A DNA stretch of 64,000 nucleotides from the NCBI GenBank assembly GCA_958510875.1, contig OY294067.1, positions 152,160,962-152,224,961 of the forward strand. The letters run 5' to 3'. Origin of the DNA: Endomychus coccineus. Lineage: Eukaryota; Arthropoda; Insecta; Coleoptera; Endomychidae. The notes under the pieces were generated by a model. It saw nothing but the letters and a program-made list of their open reading frames with translations, was not told where the DNA came from and did not search any database. The position numbers and the translations under genes were made by a program. The first letter of the stretch is position 1. Every line of letters begins with the position of its first letter. Positions 54,985 through 64,000 of this stretch are shown piece by piece.

Positions 54985-55233
54985 TGTATTGTATATCTTA
55001 TACTTAGAATATAGGTTAATATAGAAGTATGTTTCTAAGGTTTGTCATAGTTGCTGCTTCAGTGGTGGACACTGAACAGTACACACGGGGGGGTAATAAA
55101 AAGCTTGGTAAGCGGCAATGGCCGACAGAACTTGTAAACTTGTAAAGTGTTAAATAAATAAACTCTTGTTAGTTAATATTAATTACTTTCTAACGAACCC
55201 AATATCTTGTTAACCAATGAAGTAATTAATACA
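54985..55233 (+). repeat. 5' LTR of the Gypsy element
   Basis: 249 bp, TGTATTGTATATC to AATTAATACA. It contains ACACACG(7) and an AATAAATAAA poly(A) signal near 55152. Confidence 0.96.
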
Positions 55234-55250
55234 TGGTGTCAGGTGTGCCT
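55234..55250 (+). promoter_or_regulatory. Primer-binding site
   Basis: TGGTGTCAGGTGTGCC directly follows the 5' LTR. TGGTGTCAG is complementary to a tRNA 3' end of the CTGACACCA type, as in tRNA-Leu. The tRNA assignment is inferred. Confidence 0.7.
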
Positions 55251-55297
55251 CTAGTTTTGCCGCCGCAGAAGAAAACAGGAAAAAGGGAGGTTAATTT

Positions 55298-58200
55298 TTG
55301 AAGACGCGTGTAAAGTCCAACTTGAAAATGGAATTTAAACCACCCAGTGCATTGTTTGATTGTGCCAACCCTGCTGAAAATTGGAACCGATGGAAACAAA
55401 GGTTTGAAATATACCTTACGGCTTCAGGTAAAAATGAAAAGTCTGAGGAAGTTAAAATAGCTAATCTGCTTAGTTGCATAGGGGATGAAGGGCTTGACAT
55501 TTTTAATACCTTCATCGAAGACCAGAAATCAACCCTTGCTAAATTGTTAGAGGCATTTGATTGTTATTTCCTTCCAAAAAAGGTAGTTGCAATGGAAACT
55601 TTTCGTTTTAACACTCTCGTTCAAACTGAAGAACAGTCAATTGATCAGTATGTCACAGAACTTAAGAAACAGGCGAATATATGTGAGTTTGTGTGCGAAA
55701 ATGACGCATGTAAAAGATCCTTTGAAGAAAGGATGATACGAGATAGGCTAATAATTGGAATACACTGTAAAGAAAGCCAACTTAGGTTGCTACGTGAGCC
55801 CAACCTAACAGTTCAGAAGATTGTAGAATATTGCAAGACTATAGAGTTAAGTAAGCATCATATTAAGATTTTGAACCCAACAGAAATAGAGGAAGTAAAT
55901 GCAGTAAGAGGATTAAGGCAGCCCAAGAAAATAAAATGCAGTAAGTGTACATATGAACACTATCCCCTTAGATGTCCTGCTTATAATAAAACATGTGCAA
56001 TTTGTCAGAAGAAAGGCCACTTTGCAAAAGCATGTGCAAATAAAAAAGGAGAAGCAGACAAAGATTTGGGAACGACGTCAAAAGAAAAAGAAGTAGAGCG
56101 AACGACTACAAACAGAAGAGAAGAAAACATCAAAGTTAGACTAATTACCCAGCAGCATTCAGAAGAAGAAGAGGATCAGCTGTTTGTGAATTGTACAGTG
56201 ACTGATAGACCTAACGAATCATGGTTTGAAAAAATAGAGGTGGAAGGTAAAATGATTAAATTTAAGCTAGATACAGGTTCAGATACTAGTATATTACCTA
56301 GAAATTGTTTAGACTCTATGTCATGTAAGTATGTTATAAGTAAATCACCAGTAACATTAGTATCATATGGTAATTTTAAAATCAAACCTATGGGAGAAGT
56401 TAGTTTAAGTTGTGTACATAAAAAGCTCAAAACTCAAGTCAAATTTGTCGTAGTTGATCTTGGAGCAGAGCCGTTATTGGGTCTTTCTGATTGTGTAACA
56501 TTTAACCTCATCTCAAGAGTTAATAATTTGGTTTCTAGTTTGCCAAAAACAAAAGATGAAGTTTTCTCTATGTATCCTGATGTGTTTCTAGGATTGGGGA
56601 AAATTCCAGGTTACACTAACATAGAACTGACCCCAGATGCTATTCCTGTTGTACAGTATAGTAGAAAAGTGCCATTTTCACTACATAACAAATTAAAAGA
56701 AACTTTAGGTGACCTACAGCGGAAGGATATTATAGAAAAAGTAAATTATCCAACAGAATGGGTCAACAGTTTAATGATTGTCGAAAAAAAACCTTCAAAC
56801 AAGCTGCGTTTATGTATTGATCCAAAACCATTAAACAAATTTATCTGTAGGGAATACTTTGCTATACCAACAGCAAATGATATATTAAGTAAATTGTCAG
56901 GTAAATCTATTTTTAGTGTTGTAGATATGAAAGACGGATTTTGGCAACATGTATTAGACAAAAAGAGCTCAGATTTGTGTACTTTTAATACCCCATTTGG
57001 GAGGTATAAATTTAATCGTATGCCTTTTGGTTGTGCACCTGAAATTTTTCAGCGCAAAAATATTGAAATTTTCGGGTTAATTGAAAATGTAGATGTCTAT
57101 TTCGATGACATAATTATATCAGGGAAAACTGAGCTAGAGCATGATATTGCACTCAAAAAGGTTCTTGAAACTGCTTTAGAAAATAATATAAAGTTTAATT
57201 TTGACAAATTCCAATATAAGTTGACTGAGGTCTGTTTTATGGGTCATGTTGTTTCTAGTAATGGAATAAAACCAGATGTAAAGAATGTTAATGCTGTTTA
57301 TTGTATAGAGTCACCTAATAACCGATCTGAAGTTTTAAGAATTTTAGGAATGGTAAAATTTTTTTCAAAATATGTGCCAAACTTGTCAAATATTACTTGC
57401 AATATGAGGAACTTAACCAGAAAAGATGTGCCATTTTCTTGGACTTTTGAGCATGAAGCGGAATTGAAACATTTGAAATTTTTAATATCAAATTCCCCTG
57501 TACTAAAGATTTTTGACCCGGAAAAAGAGACTACCATTCAATCAGATGCTTCCTCAGAAGGACTCGGTTGTGTAATATTACAGGACGGTTGTCCAGTATC
57601 TTTTGCCTCTCGAACTCTGACCCAAGCAGAAAAAAGATATGCACAAATTGAAAAAGAATTGCTTTCAATAGTGTTTGCATTTGAAAAGTTTCATTATTTT
57701 GTATACGGTTTTAAAGTAAGAGTGCAAACCGATCACAAACCGTTAATCCCAATTTTTAAAAAGGATCTTGATAAGGTGAGTGCCAGACTTCAAAGAATGT
57801 TGTTAAAGTTACTAAAATATGAAATAGATATTATATATTTACCAGGTAAAGATATGGTAATAGCAGATACCCTCTCAAGATCATTTGATAAAAGTAATGT
57901 TTTGGATGATCCCGAAATGCAGTATGTAGTACACTCTGTTTCAAATAATATTCCCATGTCTCAAGAAAAAAAGATTATTTTTCAAAAAGAAATAGATAAA
58001 GATGAAGTTTTATTTAAAATAAAAAACTTTTGTAAAAATTCTTGGCCAGATAATGATAAAAACTTGTCAAGAGAGTTAAAATTTTATTTTAAAATAAAGG
58101 AAAAGATATACTTGTCAAACAATTTACTGTTTCTAGATTTTAAAGTAATAGTCCCAAAATCCTTGCGCAGTGACATGTTAAACTTAATACATAATGCACA

Positions 58201-59371
58201 TTTCGGTGTCAACAAATGTAAAATGAGAGCAAGGCAACTTCTTTATTGGCCTTACTTAAGTAGTGATATTGAAAGTATGGTATTAAATTGCGAAAAATGT
58301 CAAATATATCAAAGATCAAATAGAAAAGAACCACTAGTTTGTCATGAAATACCATCTAGACCATGGCAATTTATTTTTTCTGATTTTTTTGAGTTTGATA
58401 ACCATAATTATTTACTACTCGTAGACTCATATTCGAAGTGGGTTGAAGTCAAACAAACTACAACTAAAACATCAGAGGATGTAATACGTTTTTGTTTAGA
58501 AAAATTTACGCAATTTGGAGTCCCAGATAAATTTTTTGCAGATAACGTTCCTTATAACTCGCGAATCTTCAAAAAATTTGCTGATGAGTGGAATTTTGAA
58601 CTTGTATTTAGTAGTCCCCATCACCACCAATCAAATTCTTATGCTGAAAAGTATGTAGGAATAGTTAAGCAAATGTTACGCAAAGCTAGTTCAGTAAAAC
58701 AACTTCAATTGCTTTTAATGGAATATCGTAATACCCCATTAACAAATATGAATTTTTCTCCATCACAATTATTTCTAGCTAGAATTCTAAAAAGTAAAAT
58801 CCCTACTAGTGAAAAGAATCTTGAACAAAATATCATAAACCCTACTTTAATTAAGAATAAATTAGAGAATATTCAAAATTCTCACAAATACTACTACAAT
58901 AAAAATGCCAAAGAATTAGGAATATTGAAACAAGATGAAAATATTCTTATACAAAAAGATAGAGAGTGGGTTAGAGGGAAAGTAATAGAAAATATTAATA
59001 ATAAATCATATGTAGTGGAAGATTGTAATGGAACTAGATTAAGAAGAAATAGAAAGTATCTAAATAAAACGAATTTACCTTTTATTGAAAATACTATGTT
59101 ATACGAGTATGATACGGATGTTTTTAATCAAAATAATACTGAACCAACACAGCGAAGTACCAATAACGACAATGACTTGAATCAAACTCTTGACAATCAT
59201 TTCAACCTTGAGGATACTATTATTAATGAAGAGGTAAATCATGATGAAATGCCTGATTGGCCTAACATAAATGAAACTAATGATACTGGTGTTATTCAAA
59301 GTAATTTAGGTAAGAGAGTTCGTAAGTTGCCGTCATATTTAAAGGACTATAAATTAGATAATGGCGATTAA
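55298..59371 (+). CDS. Gypsy Gag-Pol polyprotein, single ORF, 1357 codons
   Basis: Gag and Pol are in one frame, a layout seen in some invertebrate Gypsy lineages. The likelier start is the ATG at 55328 (MEFKPPSALFDCANPAENWN), since the first ten codons look non-conserved. Gag has two zinc knuckles, C214-x2-C217-x3-H221-x4-C226 and C233-x2-C236-x4-H241-x4-C246. Protease: FKLDTGSDTSILP (D325). RT: D543 in VVDMKDGFWQ and D603/D604 in YFDDII. RNase H: D750 in QSDASSEGLG and TDHKPL. Integrase: H965, H968, C998 and C1001, then D1029, D1082 and E1117. The second integrase box reads FADNVPYNS where SDNGPQF is usual, but the Asp is kept. All catalytic residues are present and there is no stop, so it may be active. 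A 190-residue C-terminal tail is acidic and Asn-rich. Confidence 0.96.
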   Translation: MKTRVKSNLKMEFKPPSALFDCANPAENWNRWKQRFEIYLTASGKNEKSEEVKIANLLSCIGDEGLDIFNTFIEDQKSTLAKLLEAFDCYFLPKKVVAMETFRFNTLVQTEEQSIDQYVTELKKQANICEFVCENDACKRSFEERMIRDRLIIGIHCKESQLRLLREPNLTVQKIVEYCKTIELSKHHIKILNPTEIEEVNAVRGLRQPKKIKCSKCTYEHYPLRCPAYNKTCAICQKKGHFAKACANKKGEADKDLGTTSKEKEVERTTTNRREENIKVRLITQQHSEEEEDQLFVNCTVTDRPNESWFEKIEVEGKMIKFKLDTGSDTSILPRNCLDSMSCKYVISKSPVTLVSYGNFKIKPMGEVSLSCVHKKLKTQVKFVVVDLGAEPLLGLSDCVTFNLISRVNNLVSSLPKTKDEVFSMYPDVFLGLGKIPGYTNIELTPDAIPVVQYSRKVPFSLHNKLKETLGDLQRKDIIEKVNYPTEWVNSLMIVEKKPSNKLRLCIDPKPLNKFICREYFAIPTANDILSKLSGKSIFSVVDMKDGFWQHVLDKKSSDLCTFNTPFGRYKFNRMPFGCAPEIFQRKNIEIFGLIENVDVYFDDIIISGKTELEHDIALKKVLETALENNIKFNFDKFQYKLTEVCFMGHVVSSNGIKPDVKNVNAVYCIESPNNRSEVLRILGMVKFFSKYVPNLSNITCNMRNLTRKDVPFSWTFEHEAELKHLKFLISNSPVLKIFDPEKETTIQSDASSEGLGCVILQDGCPVSFASRTLTQAEKRYAQIEKELLSIVFAFEKFHYFVYGFKVRVQTDHKPLIPIFKKDLDKVSARLQRMLLKLLKYEIDIIYLPGKDMVIADTLSRSFDKSNVLDDPEMQYVVHSVSNNIPMSQEKKIIFQKEIDKDEVLFKIKNFCKNSWPDNDKNLSRELKFYFKIKEKIYLSNNLLFLDFKVIVPKSLRSDMLNLIHNAHFGVNKCKMRARQLLYWPYLSSDIESMVLNCEKCQIYQRSNRKEPLVCHEIPSRPWQFIFSDFFEFDNHNYLLLVDSYSKWVEVKQTTTKTSEDVIRFCLEKFTQFGVPDKFFADNVPYNSRIFKKFADEWNFELVFSSPHHHQSNSYAEKYVGIVKQMLRKASSVKQLQLLLMEYRNTPLTNMNFSPSQLFLARILKSKIPTSEKNLEQNIINPTLIKNKLENIQNSHKYYYNKNAKELGILKQDENILIQKDREWVRGKVIENINNKSYVVEDCNGTRLRRNRKYLNKTNLPFIENTMLYEYDTDVFNQNNTEPTQRSTNNDNDLNQTLDNHFNLEDTIINEEVNHDEMPDWPNINETNDTGVIQSNLGKRVRKLPSYLKDYKLDNGD

Positions 59372-59433
59372 AAGAAAAATTGTTTAGTTTTTATTAGTTT
59401 ACCTAGTTAACATGTTTTCTGTATTATATATAT

Positions 59434-59451
59434 AAAAATAAAAAAAGAGCG
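59434..59451 (+). promoter_or_regulatory. Polypurine tract
   Basis: AAAAATAAAAAAAGAGCG ends immediately before the 3' LTR TG, where plus-strand DNA synthesis is primed. Confidence 0.75.
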
Positions 59452-59708
59452 TGTATTGTATATCTTATACTTAGAATATAGGTTAATATAGAAGTATGTT
59501 TCTAAGGTTTGTCATAGTTGCTGCTTCAGTGGTGGACACTGAACAGTACACACGGGGGGGGGGGGGGGTAATAAAAAGCTTGGTAAGCGGCAATGGCCGA
59601 CAGAACTTGTAAACTTGTAAAGTGTTAAATAAATAAACTCTTGTTAGTTAATATTAATTACTTTCTAACGACCCCAATATCTTGTTAACCAATGAAGTAA
59701 TTAATACA
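59452..59708 (+). repeat. 3' LTR of the Gypsy element
   Basis: 257 bp, the same as the 5' LTR except for eight more G in the homopolymer run and one A-to-C change near its end. Confidence 0.96.
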
Positions 59709-59713
59709 GATAA

Positions 59714-60157
59714 TGATATATATTAGTGAATTTTTCAAACATCTACATAACCTCCATTCACCACTACACCTACTATTATTGATTGTCTCTGAATCACTTG
59801 GACGTTACGACTTTTTGGTCGAAATTGGGTAGTCCATTTGCAGATGCATACCTTGGAAATCCCTGACGTTAAGATGATAGATTTAGAAAGAAAATCTTTT
59901 TAAGGCCATTTTATAGACAGACTTGTAATATTTCTCATTCTTTTTCATGGCCTAAAATTATTCAGGATGGTCGAACAATATTTTTCAGTAGGTACGGAAC
60001 TTTTCGAATATAACTTTCGATTTCTTTTAAAAGGAACACTCCTTATATTTTTCGACTATGTGATGTAGAATACGGTGTAGAATAGGATTCATAAACATTT
60101 TTTCATTGTAGATCCCTAAGACGATTTGTAACCATTTTCGAATTATTGCACTTTAAA
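59714..60157. other. Unassigned sequence right of the Gypsy element
   Basis: AT-rich sequence with no coding similarity or inverted repeats that I can see. Confidence 0.5.
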
Positions 60158-60475
60158 AATTGTAAGTAGCTGGAACACACTGTATAATTGACCAAATGTA
60201 GCAATACCAAAGAAAAATACTTTCAACAGTATGTCATAGTAATGACTGTTTAGATCTTGATTATTCGGAAAAGTGATTATTATCCAGGATAACGTTTCGT
60301 GTTGTTTAACAATGAAGAACAAATGAAAGTTTTCATTGGCCTCTAGCGCCAAAACCAGCCTATAGAAAAAGTTGTGCCCATTGAACTTTTGGATCGGAAT
60401 GACTTGGACTATAACATATCAAAAATTCAGCCAATTCGACAGGGGGCCACTTTCCCTACTAAAGTGTGCGGTATC
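60158..60475 (-). repeat. Composite repeat, copy 2 (inverse of 51870-52103)
   Basis: Read on the minus strand it runs GGATACCGCACACTTTAGTA ... GGCGCTAGAGGCCAATGAAA ... CAATTATACAGTGTGTTCCA. This matches copy 1 with about 85 bp of extra sequence near 60200-60300. It joins directly to the 3' end of the mariner ORF. Confidence 0.65.
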
Positions 60476-60526
60476 CTTTATTACAAATTTACACTCATCC
60501 CCTTCAATATACACCCCCCTCCATCT

Positions 60527-61104
60527 CTACACTTCACGTGTCGACTGCTTAAAGCAGTGCTGGAAGTCTTCTTCGTTTAGTCCCCTCAGAACGTTTGCCG
60601 CTTTTTGTTTCACCTCCTCAACATTAACAAAACGCGTTTCTTTCATGACGGATTTGACCTTGGGCAACAGATAGAAGTCGCACGGAGCTAGGTCAGGTGA
60701 ATAAGCCGGGTGGTCCAATACTGAGATACCGTGCTTCGCAACAAACGTCTCAACAGACAATGCCAGGGTCTGTTGGAGCAATTGTCTTGATCAAGAATTC
60801 ATGTTTTGTTTTTCCATAACTCAGGTCTCTTTTTTTCTCACTCGCAAATGCTTAATCGTCGGACCATAGCATTAATTTTTTCAATGTTTCCGTCTGTTTT
60901 CGAGGTTACACGACGACCTTGGCTTGCAACGTTATTAACATCTCGGCCCGCTTTGAAACGTTTGTACCTCTCAAAAACTTGCGTACGCGAGAAACACTCA
61001 TCACCATACACTTTATGTAATAATTCATAAGTTTCGGTGGCCGTTTTTCCAACTTTCACGTAACATTTAACAACAACTTTTTGTTCAATTAAATTATTAG
61101 ACAT
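60527..61104 (-). pseudogene. Internally deleted mariner transposase
   Basis: The N-terminal part (ATG at 61104) begins MSNNLIEQKVVVKCYVKVGK and includes the helix-turn-helix region (FSRTQVFERYKRFKAGRD) to about 60838. The C-terminal part (60781-60527) has HPAYSPDLAPCDFYLLPKVK with the third catalytic Asp, and LNEEDFQHCFKQ. Roughly 150 residues between them, including the first two catalytic Asp, are deleted, so it is inactive. A mariner-type terminal repeat (CGAGGTGTGGCAATTAAATA on the minus strand) lies at about 61715-61740. The extra ~450 bp between that end and the ATG looks like a later insertion (about 61240-61600). Confidence 0.85.
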
Positions 61105-61209
61105 TTTTCCGGCAAAAAGGAGAATAGAACAAAAATAAATATTGACACGCGGCTTGAAACGTGGGACAGGAGAGGCTTCAAGTATACAACTGTCGGTTGC
61201 GCAACGCAA

Positions 61210-61895
61210 CCATGTACATCACGCCTGCTGTAGTATAGGAATCTTCCATCCCTATACGAGTTTACCTAGAATCCCCGAATAGACCTTAATTATATTAATT
61301 ATTATGTAAGTATATGTTTAGGGTTACCAAGCAATATGTTAATATATTACATAACGGCTAACCTAGATACCTTGAATCGTAGATTAGTTTAGTAGAACAT
61401 TAAACAATAAACAGTGACATAACATGTATATATAGTAATGTGGAGCATATCAGTAAATATAATAGTATACAGTATATTCATTGTCCACGCATCTGACAGT
61501 ATAGTCAATGTACCTGCCTAAGTTGTAATTTCTGAGAGTAAGGCATTAAGCCATAATGGCGCCGAGCTCTACCTTAAGTAAAGTGACTCTTTTTTATAAG
61601 TGATGTGTTTCCTTCCCCTATACCTCTACCAGGACCACGGGACAGTTTAGGGCAAACCGCCCAATCAAAGAGCTGATCCCCCACAGTGCGCTAGTCCGGT
61701 TATTTAATTGCCACACCTCGAATGCACTGTTTTCAACGAGAAGATTAATATTGAAGTCACCACAGAAATACCAGGTGTATTTAAAAGTCTGTCTGCCATA
61801 GGGGAGACCGGGGCTAAGGGGCCACCTTAAAGATATCTTGGAATATTATTTTCATTATTAGGAAAGTTGATGCCGCTCATACTCCAAGTAATTCT
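61210..61895. other. Sequence between mariner and pogo relics
   Basis: Contains the probable mariner end at 61715-61740 and about 350-400 bp of unassigned sequence (61240-61600). This is bounded by short motifs such as CCATAATGGCGCCGAGCTC and may be an LTR or other insertion. I cannot prove ends or target duplication. Confidence 0.45.
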
Positions 61896-62952
61896 TTAGT
61901 ATATACACTCATCATATCTGCCTACGAATACGGACAATTTGAAAGAGTTTATAGTTGGCATCCTAAAAATATGAGCCATGTAGATGGCCTTATTACCCCA
62001 GTGTCTGGGGTACAAATAAATAATTACCATTATAAAAATAACAGATATAACTTCTAGCACCATTGACTCCGCTACATTATTTGTGTGCCCATTTTCTACA
62101 CATGGTGCATCTGTACCACGTTTCTCGTCACACACAAGACAAATTTCCTCATCATTGGAAGTTTCTGGAGCCTTTAGCCCTCCATCGTCAATCTCCACTT
62201 CAGTCGATGTGTCTGATGAGCTACTAAATACTTTTTTTAACTTTCAAAATCTTCGTAACTGATGGGTCCTTTAATTTTTCTGTTTAACGGTGTTGTTTTT
62301 CTTTCGAATATTCCTTGTTTTCTTGACCCTCTTTTGAATGGGTATTATTTCAGCGACTGTGACTTGAGGCTTCTTTAATAACACGTGGGACGTGGCCAAT
62401 TTCCATTTTCAGGTTTAGACGAAATTCATATTTGAAGACCCGGCAACTAAGATTTAAGGGCTCGGCAATATTCATATTTGAGTGTCCGGCAACAGCCATA
62501 TTTGAAGGTCCAGCAATAGCATTTTCATTGACATCCATGTTTAAAGGACCTATAACGGCAGCTCAAGAAACATCTACATCCAAATCTTTAGCAGAAGTTT
62601 TAAACTCGGTCTCATCAAAGATACCTTAACATAGGCAGATTTGAAGATAGAAGCGATGTCTTACTGTCCTACTCTTTCATATTGGTTGTTTTTAAGATAA
62701 TATTTCACGATTTATTGCTTTCTTTAAAGGACCAAAAAAGACAAGATTTAAGGGTTGTAGCCGATGTGAAGTATGTGGTGGAAGGAACACCATAACAATT
62801 CCATTGAATTTAAAACAATTGTAAGCTGTTAGGGAAATATGGCTTGCGTGATTGTCAAGCACCAATAGAACTGGTCCCTCTAATGAACATTTTGTTTGTT
62901 TTATGACGTGCCTTGTCACTTTTTCGGTAAACTTCAATTTCTCGGGAGCCAA
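61896..62952 (-). pseudogene. Decayed pogo/Tigger-type (DDE_1) transposase
   Basis: Minus-strand frames in order: KFTEKVTRHVIKQTKCSLEG and PVLLVLDNHASHISLTAYNC (second catalytic Asp), FLPPHTSHRLQPLNLVFFGP (62692-62952); then GIFDETEFKTSAKDLDVDVS (about 62570-62620); then 11-residue repeats AGPSNMAVAGHSNMNIAEPL (62440-62538); then EICLVCDEK (62130-62160), the start of a C-terminal PHD/zinc-finger tail. This matches pogo/Tigger elements of insects. The N-terminal CENP-B-like part and first catalytic Asp are missing, and stops interrupt the middle. Confidence 0.8.
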
Positions 62953-64000
62953 TTTTTTCTAAAGGCGTACACCTCCTTGAGGACTTCTGCTAGGGTCCTC
63001 ATCACAAGGCTTGTCACTATGCTATCTATAGATAGCCTTGTCCCTAGGGTAGCTACAGTGGAGTATAACCAGGTCCCATTGGGCAGAAAAGCAGTATTAA
63101 AGTTGTAGGCTTTAATTACAATTGATACTTGGTTATAAAATAGCTCATTAAAAGATGGAGCAGAAATAACTTAATAAAACGGAGAATTCCAAATATTAAA
63201 TATATAATAGTAAGAAATACACTTTGAGAATAATTGATGGATACAAATTCGGTACTTTTTAACAACTATTACTAACTCTTTATAATGATACTATCATTCA
63301 CAATTCAACTTCTGATAACTTAATTACTCTATAACGGTAGTATTAACTAACTTCAAATTCTTAATTCTCCTCAATTCTGTATGTCACTATCTTTTATATG
63401 TTTTCGAGGTTCTGGTCGTCCATACCACTAATTCCTTAATTTGTGCCGTGGCCTTTTTTATTTATGCCTCGAACAATGCTTGACCGTGACGCTACTTTTT
63501 AGATCTAAAATTCGCGCTCATGAGCTTCCGGTGGTTCCTCCACGGCGACGGAAAGGAATGTTATCGGAGTTTTTTGGTTGTACGCAGTTTTTACACATAA
63601 GGCTGTTCAAACTTTGATGCGGTAATTTAGTAGATCCCCGTTTTTGCAACATAAATTAATCGGAATGAATGCACAATTTTTTAAGCGGGTATGAATGCGC
63701 TATGTGCCATTCATTTATTGAAATAATTACACTTATTCAAAATTACGGAGGCTTAGAAAAGTGACTATCATGGAATGCACATTTGGAGTTCACGCATATC
63801 TGTTGAAATAATAAACTGTTTAACCGGAGTTTACGTGTAACACTTATATTTTCTGCCTGATCCAAAATAAATGATACATCAAAATTTAAACTTCGTTACA
63901 CCCCCCCCCCCCCTAAGTTCGGTTAAAAATGAAAGAATGCTATTCTTTCATCTTATAATTCTCATTTGAGAATTCATACGATAAAAAACTAATATAAAGG
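62953..64000. other. Unassigned right edge
   Basis: Apart from a short palindrome near 63023-63040 (GCTATCTATAGATAGC) and a run of 14 C at 63901-63914, I see no gene or repeat. A few bases after 62953 may still belong to the pogo relic. Confidence 0.5.

Larger units (their letters stand above)
54985..59708 (+). mobile_element. Complete young Ty3/Gypsy LTR retrotransposon, 4.72 kb, TSD GATAA
   Basis: Both LTRs are TG...CA bounded and flanked by GATAA (54980-54984 and 59709-59713). A PBS, one uninterrupted Gag-Pol ORF and a purine tract precede the 3' LTR. The LTRs differ by one substitution (GAACCC against GACCCC) and the length of a G run (7 against 15), so insertion was recent. There is no env. 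Confidence 0.97.

Noticed and set aside
63901..63914. Poly-C run as a functional site
   Set aside because: A plain homopolymer with no flanking structure; likely slippage or sequencing noise.
1..64000. CRISPR arrays, bacterial operons, tRNA or rRNA genes
   Set aside because: No evenly spaced short repeats, Shine-Dalgarno-led gene clusters, or tRNA A/B-box cloverleaf patterns were seen; the gene content is clearly animal.

Overview
This is a 64 kb stretch of an AT-rich insect nuclear genome. The evidence is a spliced metazoan gene with GT-AG introns, a second intron-free nuclear gene, no bacterial operon features, and a dense mix of arthropod-type transposable elements (mariner, hAT, PIF-Harbinger, pogo, Crypton, Ty3/Gypsy, several LINE clades, a Penelope-like element). 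The order and species cannot be fixed from the sequence alone.

Host genes. Two conserved genes are present, divergently arranged and 5.4 kb apart. CDC16/APC6, the TPR subunit of the anaphase-promoting complex, lies on the minus strand. I reconstructed eight exons from the start codon at 40740 down to the donor after 1390, with exact phase agreement at every junction. Its last exons lie beyond the left edge. Its introns are very uneven: two are under 60 bp, while three of 6.6, 10.5 and 18 kb are filled with mobile DNA. C1QBP/p32, an acidic mitochondrial matrix protein, is a single-exon plus-strand gene at 46139-46936.

Left part (1-20 kb, CDC16 introns 5-7). A broken Crypton recombinase tail sits at the left edge. 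It is followed by a decayed RT/RNase H LINE, a 245-bp MITE, a decayed Gypsy pol, and a non-autonomous PIF-Harbinger element (9877-11520) that carries a Myb/SANT remnant and is itself split by an hAT-type MITE.

Middle (20-38 kb, CDC16 intron 4). It holds a decayed hAT transposase, a LINE RNase H scrap, a 6.5 kb DNA transposon with long inverted arms and an 8-bp target duplication (26057-32542) into which a nearly full-length LINE has jumped, and a tandem duplication interrupted by a third insertion.

Intergenic part (40.7-46.1 kb). A nested pair of MITEs lies 136 bp upstream of the CDC16 start codon. Beyond it are a Crypton-type tyrosine recombinase flanked by short inverted repeats, a 1.44 kb inverted-repeat element with an unassigned coding relic, and a 403-bp element holding a TATA box and a 45-codon ORF.

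Right part (47-64 kb). It holds a 242-bp near-perfect palindrome, a pile-up of LINE and Penelope-like fragments, a 613-codon DDE transposase with a C-terminal SWIM zinc finger whose 5' end is broken by a perfect 71-bp inverted duplication, and a young complete Ty3/Gypsy element with nearly identical LTRs (54985-59708). Internally deleted mariner and decayed pogo/Tigger copies follow.

I see no clear new multi-gene system. The most interesting leads are the SWIM-DDE transposase with its palindromic break, a repeated stem-loop family whose copies show paired base changes, the inverted-repeat-flanked Crypton, and the unassigned relics inside three DNA elements.
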